Assembly (NCBI RefSeq): GCF_000621605.1
Contig: NZ_JHXX01000001.1
Coordinates: forward strand, 1,054,001-1,118,000
Reading direction: 5' to 3'
Length of the DNA stretch: 64,000 nt
From: Butyrivibrio sp. MC2021
GTDB taxonomy: Bacteria > Bacillota > Clostridia > Lachnospirales > Lachnospiraceae
This document shows, in pieces, positions 9,050-16,708 of the stretch (within the stretch, counting starts at the first letter, position 1; the number at the start of each line of letters is the position of its first letter). A program made the position numbers and the translations under genes. Below the pieces are notes generated by a model, which was not told the origin of the DNA, searched no databases, and was given only the letters and a program-made list of their open reading frames with translations.

Positions 9050-9091
9050 AAAAAAAATCGTGCCGTTTTTGTCACAAACGGTACGATTTTT
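9050..9091 (-). terminator. terminator of the diguanylate cyclase operon
   Basis: Arms 9053-9068 and 9076-9091 form a 16-base stem with one G-U pair. On the minus strand the stem is followed by seven T. It lies just past the stop of the GGDEF gene and separates that operon from the permuted GH3 gene. Confidence 0.88.
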
Positions 9092-9119
9092 GTCCTAATC
9101 GGTAAAATTATATTGGTGG

Positions 9120-10241
9120 TCACTTTTGATGGTGAATATTCTTTTCTATATACATATTGTCATCCATGTTCTTAAAGAAGCTGTCCACGGTATCCACATC
9201 CCTGTCGTAAATACTGTAGCCCATGGAAAGGGAGATGGTATACTGCCTGCCCTCGGTCTCGTTGAAGATATCCTGCTCGGCTCTGATATTATCCATGATC
9301 TTTTTCAGCTGCTGCTCATTGGTATCCTTCATAAGAACGATGAACTCATCCCCGGCAAACCTGATGGCAATGCCTTTATCGGGCTTACTGAAAAGAAGGA
9401 TCCTGGCCACATCTATCAGGGCCTCATCTCCGATGGAATGGCCGTAGGTATCGTTTATCTGCTTGAAGTGATCCACATCTATCATGATTCCTCCAAGATT
9501 GCCGCCTGCTCTTGCCATGATCTCTATCTGATAGTCAAGATAAGCTCTGTTGTACAATCCCGTCAGGGTATCCACATAGGAAAACTCATTCTGGGAAGCC
9601 ATGTAAATAGCTGTAAGTCCCACCGCCAGTGAAACCCAGATAAGGGATATGCCATAAAATATCGACTGCAGGAAGCATCCCACAATAATGGGCCCCAGCA
9701 TCAGATACAAAGGGAAAAAGCGGACCTTTCCGTATTTCTTTTCATAATTCTTAAGGATCCATACGCTGTAAATAAGGTATCCCAGGTCAACCACATAAAA
9801 CAGATATCCCGCGGGCATTCTGTGATATACATTTTCTGCATCAATCCAGAAAATGACGGGTATAAAGATATTTATCAAAGCCATTATGAAAAGACATATG
9901 GCCGGAATTGCGACCTTTGGATATATCTTTTTTATCCTTCTTCTGCTCTTATAGAGCTTCATATCCACATACAGACACCAGCTGAATACAAACAGGGGAT
10001 TGGCCACAAAACAGAAGGTATTTGCCACAAGGCTAACGCCCCTGTATAGTTTGCCCGGAATGCCGTCAAGACAGAATGCAAAAAAATCGATGATGCAGGC
10101 AATGGCAGTAAGAATACCGTTGAAGGACATGATCTTAAACTCGTCTCCTCCGCCGCGGCGTCTGATCCTGCTGCTTGAAAGCATGGCAAGCACAATGACA
10201 AGCCCTATATAATCAGATGTCATAACTGCAATAACGTTCAT
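9120..10241 (-). CDS. membrane diguanylate cyclase (GGDEF domain)
   Basis: This 373-residue protein has about six or seven membrane segments (residues 1-215) and a C-terminal GGDEF domain (about 220-370) that makes cyclic di-GMP from two GTP. The signature loop reads AGDEF (296-300), an accepted active variant. DVDHFKQINDTYGHSIGDEAL and the metal-binding Asp are intact. No sensory domain is seen apart from the membrane part. Its ATG overlaps the stop of the histidine kinase gene by four bases (ATGA), so the two are translationally coupled. It probably supplies c-di-GMP under the same control as the upstream two-component pair. Confidence 0.88.
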   Translation of the reverse strand: MNVIAVMTSDYIGLVIVLAMLSSSRIRRRGGGDEFKIMSFNGILTAIACIIDFFAFCLDGIPGKLYRGVSLVANTFCFVANPLFVFSWCLYVDMKLYKSRRRIKKIYPKVAIPAICLFIMALINIFIPVIFWIDAENVYHRMPAGYLFYVVDLGYLIYSVWILKNYEKKYGKVRFFPLYLMLGPIIVGCFLQSIFYGISLIWVSLAVGLTAIYMASQNEFSYVDTLTGLYNRAYLDYQIEIMARAGGNLGGIMIDVDHFKQINDTYGHSIGDEALIDVARILLFSKPDKGIAIRFAGDEFIVLMKDTNEQQLKKIMDNIRAEQDIFNETEGRQYTISLSMGYSIYDRDVDTVDSFFKNMDDNMYIEKNIHHQK

Positions 10242-11548
10242 CCGATTCCTCCCTGGGGTATCAGTATCTTCAGCTCAAACCAGTTGTCATTTAAAGCAAA
10301 ATTAAGTGTTCCATGATATTTTTCGACAGTATATCTGATACTTTTTAGTCCAAAACCATGATTTCCCTTATCAGCCTTGGTGGTGACGGGGTATCCGTTT
10401 TTCATGGTGATGGTATTCTCACAATAATTGCTTATCTGTATCAGTACAAAGTTCTTTTTCTGAGAAATGGCCAGATGAATAAGGCGCTTCTCAGGGTCAT
10501 CTATAAGGGATACGCTCTCGATGGCATTGTCCAGGGCGTTTCCGAAAATAGTACATATATCTGCCACATGCATGAAATCCAGAAGGTCTCCCTCTGCCAC
10601 GCAGGTTATCTTGATATTGTTGGCCCTGCAGTTCATGGTCTTTCCGGCGATAAGGGTATCCAGAACGCTGTTTCCCGTCTCCAGCTCGGGGCTGTAGGAT
10701 TCAAGCTCGGCTTCTAAGGTATTAAGCCATTCCTCCCTTTTTTCATCGCTCATCTCAGCACGAAGGCCTGCGATCTGATGCTTCAGGTCATGGTATTTCA
10801 GATTGATGAGTTCAAAGGTGGTCTGATAGTTTCGATACTTATCGTACTGGGCCTTTAGCATTGAGTTTATGTTTCTTAGCTCTTTTTCCGCCAAAAGCTC
10901 GCAGATACGGCTCTGGTACACATACAGGATCATGATTCCCGCAATATCCACCAGAGTTCTTATATAGAAGATATCCGCCACAACTCCCGCAGAAAAAGGT
11001 GTGTTTTTTACAATAAAGCTCAGATTACTGAAAGCAAATACCGCTGCAGCTATTAAAATAGCGGCCCTCAGCTCTTTTCCGTTGATTTCCAGCTGAAAAA
11101 TACCTCTTATCATGCTGACTTCCATATAGTGTGCCCAGATAAAAACGATGGAATAAACCACCACCAGAAGTGCGGCCTGCAAAAGCAAAGATTTATTGTA
11201 TCTGTAGAAAAAGCATGCCAGCTGCCACTCCAGGGAAGCTGCCAGCTCCGCCAGAAGAAATGCCCTGGCGCAGTAATATCCGATAACATTCTTGGAGGCG
11301 TCACAGGTAGCCAGCATATAGGCGAACATAAAGCCCACCGCCAGAACCATACAGGGAATCCACAGAATCACCGGAAGGCTTTTGGTCAGCACCAGAAACA
11401 TGCTCTGAAGCACCAGGGCTAAAACAGAAAAAAGCACAAACTCATCGTTTTTTACCTTTCTCTTCAGCACCAGGCAATAGCCAAAGCATGCCAGCCATTC
11501 CGCCAAAGCGGTATATATTCTTGGTATGTCCTGATAAGCCAGTTCCAT
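10238..11548 (-). CDS. sensor histidine kinase, AgrC/GHKL type
   Basis: This 436-residue protein has about six membrane segments (1-215), a coiled linker (216-245), an H-box with KYHDLKHQ (His at about 253), and a GHKL ATPase domain. In the ATPase domain, DICTIFGNALDNAIE is the N-box and GNHGFGLKSI the G-box. This is the layout of AgrC/VirS-type kinases that pair with LytTR regulators, often to read peptide signals. The response regulator lies 17 bases upstream and a diguanylate cyclase overlaps downstream. No peptide precursor or AgrB-like processing gene is visible nearby, so the stimulus is unknown. Confidence 0.88.
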   Translation of the reverse strand: MELAYQDIPRIYTALAEWLACFGYCLVLKRKVKNDEFVLFSVLALVLQSMFLVLTKSLPVILWIPCMVLAVGFMFAYMLATCDASKNVIGYYCARAFLLAELAASLEWQLACFFYRYNKSLLLQAALLVVVYSIVFIWAHYMEVSMIRGIFQLEINGKELRAAILIAAAVFAFSNLSFIVKNTPFSAGVVADIFYIRTLVDIAGIMILYVYQSRICELLAEKELRNINSMLKAQYDKYRNYQTTFELINLKYHDLKHQIAGLRAEMSDEKREEWLNTLEAELESYSPELETGNSVLDTLIAGKTMNCRANNIKITCVAEGDLLDFMHVADICTIFGNALDNAIESVSLIDDPEKRLIHLAISQKKNFVLIQISNYCENTITMKNGYPVTTKADKGNHGFGLKSIRYTVEKYHGTLNFALNDNWFELKILIPQGGIG

Positions 11549-11565
11549 TGGAGATCTCCGTATCT

Positions 11566-12273
11566 CTAAATACTTGAAGCCATATAATCGGTTAAGGCGC
11601 TCATAAAGTCATTTTTTCTGGCCCTGCTGATAAGAAGCTGCTTGCCCGCTATAAGGCAGCATCCCTTTTCAACGCCGTCCACAAACTTCAGATTCACCAG
11701 GTAACCCTTGTTGCTTCTGAAAAAATTGTATCCGGAAAGAAGGTCTTCATAATCACCAAGCTTTCCTCTGATTATAAATTCTCCGTTAGTGGTATAAAAA
11801 TTTAGGTTATGCCCCCCACTTTCTATATAAAAAATGCTGTCTACGTCAACTTTTTTGACACCGGAGGGCATGTCCACTGAAATAAAATTAGTGGTTTTCT
11901 TCTTTATCTTGCTGATGGCCCGGCCCAGCTTCTGGGAAAAAGCGAAGTAGCTCACGGGCTTTAGCACATAGTCCAGGGCATCCACCTGGTAGCCCCTTAT
12001 GGCATAATTGGTCATGTTAGTAATGAACATGATGACAACGTCCTGATCCAGCTTTCTTATCTCCTCCGCCGCCGTCATGCCGTCCATAAGCTTCATCTCA
12101 ATATCCATGAGAATGATGTCAAACTGCCCTTTATAGCCGTTGGTGATCTCATCTCCGTCGGAAAATCTGGATATTTTGAAGTAGTTACCGCTTTCTTCCT
12201 GATATTTATTTATGTATTCGGTGAGCTGAGAAGCGTAGGAATCCTCGTCCTCAACTATCGCAAGATTGATCAT
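11566..12273 (-). CDS. LytTR-family response regulator
   Basis: This 235-residue regulator has a receiver domain (1-120; phospho-acceptor Asp57 in IILMDIEMK, acidic pocket at VEDED, conserved Thr/Lys positions in MFITN and YVLKP). A LytTR DNA-binding domain follows (about 135-233). It should bind DNA as a dimer after phosphorylation by the downstream kinase. The start used here has AGGAGAG five bases upstream. An upstream in-frame ATG at 12345 would add 24 residues that do not match the receiver fold and would overlap the promoter. It is the first gene of a three-gene operon with the kinase and diguanylate cyclase. Confidence 0.92.
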   Translation of the reverse strand: MINLAIVEDEDSYASQLTEYINKYQEESGNYFKISRFSDGDEITNGYKGQFDIILMDIEMKLMDGMTAAEEIRKLDQDVVIMFITNMTNYAIRGYQVDALDYVLKPVSYFAFSQKLGRAISKIKKKTTNFISVDMPSGVKKVDVDSIFYIESGGHNLNFYTTNGEFIIRGKLGDYEDLLSGYNFFRSNKGYLVNLKFVDGVEKGCCLIAGKQLLISRARKNDFMSALTDYMASSI

Positions 12274-12345
12274 TCGCTCTCCTGTTGGCATAATTACATT
12301 TATCAATAGTCGTAATATCGCATTATTATAATTATTATACAACAC

Positions 12346-12374
12346 TTTTTACAGCCTGATAAATAGGTTATAAT
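12346..12374 (+). promoter_or_regulatory. promoter of the PH-domain gene in a divergent control region
   Basis: A perfect -10 box TATAAT lies at 12369-12374. The -35 is weak: TTTTTA at 12346-12351 with a 17-base spacer, or TTTACA at 12348-12353 with 15. The opposite strand carries two overlapping TATAAT boxes at about 12325-12340, which could start the LytTR operon. The short gap therefore holds divergent promoters. Confidence 0.55.
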
Positions 12375-12430
12375 GGAACATATGCAAGTTTATAAAACTA
12401 TTACATTTACCATAAAAGAGGAGAAAAAAG

Positions 12431-12877
12431 ATGAGCAAGATTGTTAATCCCGAGCAGTATGCAGAGTCCACCGGCGCCAAGGGTGAGCTTCGCTACAAGG
12501 AAAGAAGCAGATGGCTGTTTTTAGGTCTTCCCTGGACCTTCACCAAATATGAGATCCGTGACAACGTGCTGACTGTCATCAAAGGCTTTTTCACTGTAAA
12601 AGAGGATGACTGCTATATGTACAAGATCAGCGACGTGGAGATCACCAGCTCACTTATGCAGCGTATCTGCGGCATGTCCACCATCACACTCTTTACTTCA
12701 GATGTTACAGACCGCACCATCGTCATGAAGAACATCAAGCACGGCCGCGAGATCAAGGACTTTATCCTTCAGGCTTCAGAATCAGCCAAGATCCGCCGCA
12801 GAACTGTCAGCATGCAGAACATAGGCTTTGGCGCCAATGATATTCATGATATAGATGAAATGGACGACCTTGGTTAA
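12431..12877 (+). CDS. bacterial PH-domain protein
   Basis: This 148-residue soluble protein resembles the small bacterial PH-like domain family (bPH_2/YdbS type): a strand-rich stretch from LFLGLPWTFTKYEI through VIKGFFTVKEDDCYMYKISDVEI to TLFTSDVTDRTIVMKNIKHG, followed by a helix (about 105-120). The conserved pattern of an exposed tryptophan-rich start and a pleckstrin-like sheet is clear. The role of this family is poorly known. The start follows AAGAGGAGAAAAAAG. It is transcribed away from the LytTR operon and ends in its own terminator, so it seems to be a single-gene unit. Confidence 0.7.
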   Translation: MSKIVNPEQYAESTGAKGELRYKERSRWLFLGLPWTFTKYEIRDNVLTVIKGFFTVKEDDCYMYKISDVEITSSLMQRICGMSTITLFTSDVTDRTIVMKNIKHGREIKDFILQASESAKIRRRTVSMQNIGFGANDIHDIDEMDDLG

Positions 12878-12893
12878 CAAGGCCGTCTTTTTT
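12863..12893 (+). terminator. terminator overlapping the end of the PH-domain gene
   Basis: GACGACCTTG (12863-12872) pairs with CAAGGCCGTC (12878-12887) with one mismatch, and six T follow. The left arm includes the last codons and the loop holds the stop codon. Confidence 0.85.
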
Positions 12894-12906
12894 AATAATC
12901 CGATAT

Positions 12907-13482
12907 TCAAAACAGTTCCTTGGGATTATCCACATGCTCTCCCAGCATCTTTTCCATCCAGACCATGTTGTACCATCGGCCGAACTTGCTTCCGCACTGA
13001 TGGAACTCTCCCACCATGCTGTAGCCCAGCTTCTCATGGAACTTCACGCTGTCATAGGTAAGATGCTCATCCTCGGCCCCATTAGGATAGCCTATGCAGG
13101 CATTCACATTGAGGATGCCCATGGCAGAAAGGCACTTCTCAAGCTCAGCGTAAAGAAGTCTTCCAAGGCCGCCGCGCTTGCAGTCCTTATCCACATAGAT
13201 GGTGGTCTCAACGCTCCACTGATAAGCAGCTCTTTCCTTAAAGGCCGATGCGTAGGAATAACCAAGAAGTCTGCCGGTGTTCTTATCCTGGGCAACAATG
13301 TAAGGGTATTTTTCTTTGGTCTTTCTGATGCGTCCTGCAAACTCTGCTACTGAAGGAACCTCATACTCAAAGGTGATGGCGGTTTCCTCCACATAATAGC
13401 TATAGATCTTCAGCAGGTTCTCTGCATCATCTTCTGTTGCTTCCCTGATGATAATGTTGGTGCTTAGATTCTCTTTTTCCAT
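12907..13482 (-). CDS. GNAT acetyltransferase, phosphinothricin/methionine-sulfone type
   Basis: This 191-residue protein matches the PAT/MnaT branch of GNAT N-acetyltransferases. The start IIREATEDDAENLLKIY and the pair TAITFEYEVPS are typical of that branch, as is the acetyl-CoA loop region (KRGGLGRLLYAELEKCL, about 108-124). FHEKLGYSMVGEFHQCGSKFG is also typical. Relatives acetylate methionine sulfone/sulfoximine or phosphinothricin; the natural substrate here is unknown. It lies 21 bases after the DUF2264 gene and is likely the last gene of the polysaccharide unit, though a functional link is not obvious. Confidence 0.85.
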   Translation of the reverse strand: MEKENLSTNIIIREATEDDAENLLKIYSYYVEETAITFEYEVPSVAEFAGRIRKTKEKYPYIVAQDKNTGRLLGYSYASAFKERAAYQWSVETTIYVDKDCKRGGLGRLLYAELEKCLSAMGILNVNACIGYPNGAEDEHLTYDSVKFHEKLGYSMVGEFHQCGSKFGRWYNMVWMEKMLGEHVDNPKELF

Positions 13483-13503
13483 AAGCTTTCTCCTCTTTTT
13501 TCC

Positions 13504-15546
13504 TTAAAGAGAAAGTTTACTCTCAATTCTGTCAAAGTCAACCACTCTCCTGGTTCCATCCTTAAGAATTATTGTGACAGGGCCGTAACCTCCGCATTTC
13601 TGAGGATCTGTGTAGATGATCTCCTTTACAGGGAATATCTCATCCTCGGAGAAGTCCTCATGGCTCTCCTTTGTAATAGTCTGGGAAAAAAGAAAATATG
13701 GCTCGTAGCCGTACTGCTTTTCCCTGGTGGTCTCTGCGTAGAGAACTACGGACCCGGGGCTGTCGGGGTTGGTGCCCTCACTGTTTATCAGCCCTATTTC
13801 GCTCCAGCCATCCATGATGGTATAGGCCAACTGCTTCTCTTTGCCGGTATGGTCACGGCCCTTAAGGATAACTGCCTTGAAGCCATCCTTTTCCTTGCGG
13901 ATGATCTCTGTGCCATTGTCGGGGAATCCAAAGGTTCCAAGAGTAAGTCTTAAGGGTCTTCTGTACATCCTTATCTTATCTGCCCTGAAGATTCCATAGG
14001 GTACAGCAAAATCCGCCAGATTCATTACGGTGCGCCAGTGGTCCTCGGTCTCCATCTCATAGTCAAAGACCTGTCTTCTGTAGAGGACGTCATCCTTTTC
14101 CCCGTGCCACAGGGTGACATTAGCCTTGTGATATTTTTTCTCCGGAAGGAATTCCAGCACATACTGCTGGGACTCCACATCTTCTGCGGGTTTGCACTCC
14201 CAGGGGAACTTGGTGCTGTAAACCAGCTTGGAATAGTTCCACATGCCGTGCTCATCCTTTTTGTCCTTCATGATCTTGCCGGTTCTAAGCTCGGTGATGC
14301 CGTTGGCCTCATGATTTGCAAAGCAAAGTCCCGGGCCATCAAGGGTTGTGACCTTGGTCTCTTTTTCCTTAAGGTTCTCCCAGGTGCCAAGATTCTCTTT
14401 TGCAGTCCAGAAGGGATGATCCTCCGGCAAATGCAGGCATAAAAGGGCCTTGGCCAGCCACATGGGAGACTCGGCGCAGGAATAGCCCTGAAGGAGCGGG
14501 GCAAAAGGCCCGTAGAAGCCAAGGGTAGGCACTCCCTCCCACAAAAAATCGTCTCTTGTAAGGAACTGAAGAAGGGACCCTGAGCAGATCCTTCTGGCAA
14601 GGCCCGGATCCACAGTGGAATTCTTCATAAGAAGATTGCCGTCAAAGGCGCTGGTGGCGGCGTTTCTGTAGATTCCGCTTCTGCCCCACATATTTGTAAA
14701 GCCATCCCTGTCAAAAAAGTCAGGGTAGGTCTTCATAAGTTCATTGGAGTTTTCTTCAAATTTCTGGGCTATATAGGGCTCTTTTTCATAGCCGTACCAA
14801 TTGTTCCAGATGGCGGTGTACATGTTGAAGGCCCAGCAGGAATAGTAGTCGAAGCACTGCCCGTCCCTGTACCAGCCATCCCCCACATAATATGCCAGGA
14901 TGTTCTGGGCGTGGTCCCTCATGATGTCCTCGTCGATGGAATAACCGTTCATGTGAAGGAATGCCAGATCCAGCATGTTAAAAAGACGCCAGTTCTGAGG
15001 CACGGTATTCGCATGGGCAAAGTCGGATAAAAAGGCTGCGATGCGGTCCTTCTCCTCCTTGGTATAGGTATCCCATATCTCCTCTTTGGAAAGCCAGAGA
15101 CAGATGACCAGGGCTGCGGTCTCCACAGTCTGCTGATAGCAGGCGTTGGGATTATCCGATGTGTCCAGCTTTCTCATATCCGAGAAGTTAAGAACATAGT
15201 TCTTCTCCCCGGGAGTTACCGCATAGAGGACCTGCTTTTTGTAATAATCTCTTATGTTTATGCCGTTCAGGACAAGCTCCGGCTCAATATGTATAAGGGG
15301 CGCAGAGATAAAAAAGCTTCTGGCCAGGCCCTCGAAGTACTCCGCCTTGATGCGCCACATGGGGGCGTCCTTGGAAGGGTATGTTATTTCGGTCTCATAT
15401 CTTGGCATAACCACCGGAGCTTCGATACTGTCTATATTGTCAAATATCCCGGAAAGAAGATACTCAGCGGCAGCTATCCAGGATTTTCTTGTAAGACCTG
15501 TGTAGGGACTTAGTTCATAATCTAAATGTTCAGGAACAAACTTCAT
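13504..15546 (-). CDS. DUF2264 family protein, putative polysaccharide hydrolase
   Basis: This 680-residue protein matches the DUF2264 family: an N-terminal alpha/alpha barrel-like half (about 1-370; conserved NWRLFNMLDLAFLHMNG and GDGWYRDGQCFDYYSCWAFN) and a beta-rich C-terminal half. There is no signal peptide. Family members occur in polysaccharide-use loci, and I recall that some are classed as beta-glucuronidases (GH154); that link should be confirmed. The neighbours, a GH88 enzyme and a heparinase II/III-type lyase, also point to uronic-acid polymers. Spacing to the GH88 gene is 21 bases. The reaction here is inferred only from context. Confidence 0.78.
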   Translation of the reverse strand: MKFVPEHLDYELSPYTGLTRKSWIAAAEYLLSGIFDNIDSIEAPVVMPRYETEITYPSKDAPMWRIKAEYFEGLARSFFISAPLIHIEPELVLNGINIRDYYKKQVLYAVTPGEKNYVLNFSDMRKLDTSDNPNACYQQTVETAALVICLWLSKEEIWDTYTKEEKDRIAAFLSDFAHANTVPQNWRLFNMLDLAFLHMNGYSIDEDIMRDHAQNILAYYVGDGWYRDGQCFDYYSCWAFNMYTAIWNNWYGYEKEPYIAQKFEENSNELMKTYPDFFDRDGFTNMWGRSGIYRNAATSAFDGNLLMKNSTVDPGLARRICSGSLLQFLTRDDFLWEGVPTLGFYGPFAPLLQGYSCAESPMWLAKALLCLHLPEDHPFWTAKENLGTWENLKEKETKVTTLDGPGLCFANHEANGITELRTGKIMKDKKDEHGMWNYSKLVYSTKFPWECKPAEDVESQQYVLEFLPEKKYHKANVTLWHGEKDDVLYRRQVFDYEMETEDHWRTVMNLADFAVPYGIFRADKIRMYRRPLRLTLGTFGFPDNGTEIIRKEKDGFKAVILKGRDHTGKEKQLAYTIMDGWSEIGLINSEGTNPDSPGSVVLYAETTREKQYGYEPYFLFSQTITKESHEDFSEDEIFPVKEIIYTDPQKCGGYGPVTIILKDGTRRVVDFDRIESKLSL

Positions 15547-15567
15547 ATTCTAATCCTCTTTAATTTT

Positions 15568-16698
15568 TTACCAGATAAAAAGTTCCTTATCCGTAAGCTT
15601 CCAGATGGCCTCGATGAAATAGTAATCGCCGTAAATTATCGGGAATTCATGGGCCTTATCGTGGTAGGAAGCAGAGCACCTTGTAAGGAGCTCATCGTGC
15701 TCCGGGTCGTAGTCGCAGTCCTTTTCATCAAGGGCTGAGAGCATTTTTTCTGCTGCCTCCAGATAGAGAGCGCTCTTTGTTTTATCAGTTTTTTCCAGCT
15801 CCTTTGAAAGGGTTATAAGTCCGCAGGAAGCAATGGCTGCTGCCGTGGAGTCTATGTAGCGGGGCTCTCCCGGCTGGTCAAAGTCCACAGGAATAAGGCC
15901 GTCCTCGGGGATCCTGTCACAGAACCTGTCAGCAACCTTCATGGCTGTCTCCAGGTAGTTCCTGTCGCCGGTATGAATGAAGCTCAGGGTAAAGCCATAC
16001 AGCGCCCAGGTCTGGCCCCTGGTCCAGGAGGAACCCTCGCCGTAGCCCTGTCCGCCGTATTCTCTGTCGAACTCTCCCGTCACAGGATCAAAGCCTACGA
16101 TATGCCTTACAGAGCCATCTTCTCTGATGAAATAGTCCTGGGCTGTATCGGCATGGGCTATGGCAATCTCCTTAAATCTGGGATCTCCCAGTTCCTTCGA
16201 TGCCCAGTATAAAAGAGGGAGGTTCATCATACAGTCGATGATGGCCCAGCCGGTGGTGTCTCTGTCATCTCCCCAGTCGTTCCAGGCTCTTATAAAATTG
16301 CCGTTTAAGTTAAAACGTCCCGCGAGGCTTGCTGCTGCCAGAAGACCTCTGTTCTTGGCTTCTTCCCCGGCAAAGAGCCTGTAATTAGCAACTGCTGTGG
16401 GAAGCCAGCGAAAACCGGCATCATGGTCCATTCCGTTATAGTTAAGAAAAGCAGCATCCATCTGCTCTTCAAGCTTAACCGCACACTCCTTGAAAAGTTC
16501 ATTGCCGGTGGCGTTGTAGAGCTGCCACATCATGCCGCCGTAGAAACCATTGGTCCACCAGCAGATGTCCTTTTTGTCAGACCTGTCATCAAATACATGG
16601 TCCTTTGCCGTATAGGGGATTTTCCCCTTATTCCTTGCGGCAACCTTCTCCTCTTTCCTAATTATCTTGTCTGCAATTTCAGTCCAATTTCTCCCCAT
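15568..16698 (-). CDS. GH88 unsaturated glucuronyl hydrolase
   Basis: This 376-residue cytoplasmic enzyme removes the unsaturated uronic acid left at the non-reducing end of oligosaccharides after lyase action. The alpha6/alpha6-barrel family features are present: DHDAGFRW (Asp93 matching the known catalytic Asp88 of Bacillus UGL), WAIIDCMMNL (Asp155 matching Asp149), and WTRGQTWALYGF. The chosen ATG has AGAGG seven bases upstream; a TTG six codons earlier is a poorer choice. The lyase gene upstream would produce its substrate, which makes the pair a coherent pathway. Whether the polymer is host glycosaminoglycan, ulvan-like or a plant/bacterial uronate is open. Confidence 0.92.
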   Translation of the reverse strand: MGRNWTEIADKIIRKEEKVAARNKGKIPYTAKDHVFDDRSDKKDICWWTNGFYGGMMWQLYNATGNELFKECAVKLEEQMDAAFLNYNGMDHDAGFRWLPTAVANYRLFAGEEAKNRGLLAAASLAGRFNLNGNFIRAWNDWGDDRDTTGWAIIDCMMNLPLLYWASKELGDPRFKEIAIAHADTAQDYFIREDGSVRHIVGFDPVTGEFDREYGGQGYGEGSSWTRGQTWALYGFTLSFIHTGDRNYLETAMKVADRFCDRIPEDGLIPVDFDQPGEPRYIDSTAAAIASCGLITLSKELEKTDKTKSALYLEAAEKMLSALDEKDCDYDPEHDELLTRCSASYHDKAHEFPIIYGDYYFIEAIWKLTDKELFIW

Positions 16699-16708
16699 CT
16701 TTATACCT

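Noticed and set aside
8497-9105. A plus-strand frame of about 200 codons opposite the GH3 start region
   Set aside because: It runs antisense to the clear GH3 N-terminal coding sequence and the intergenic terminator, and has no supported ribosome site or family match.
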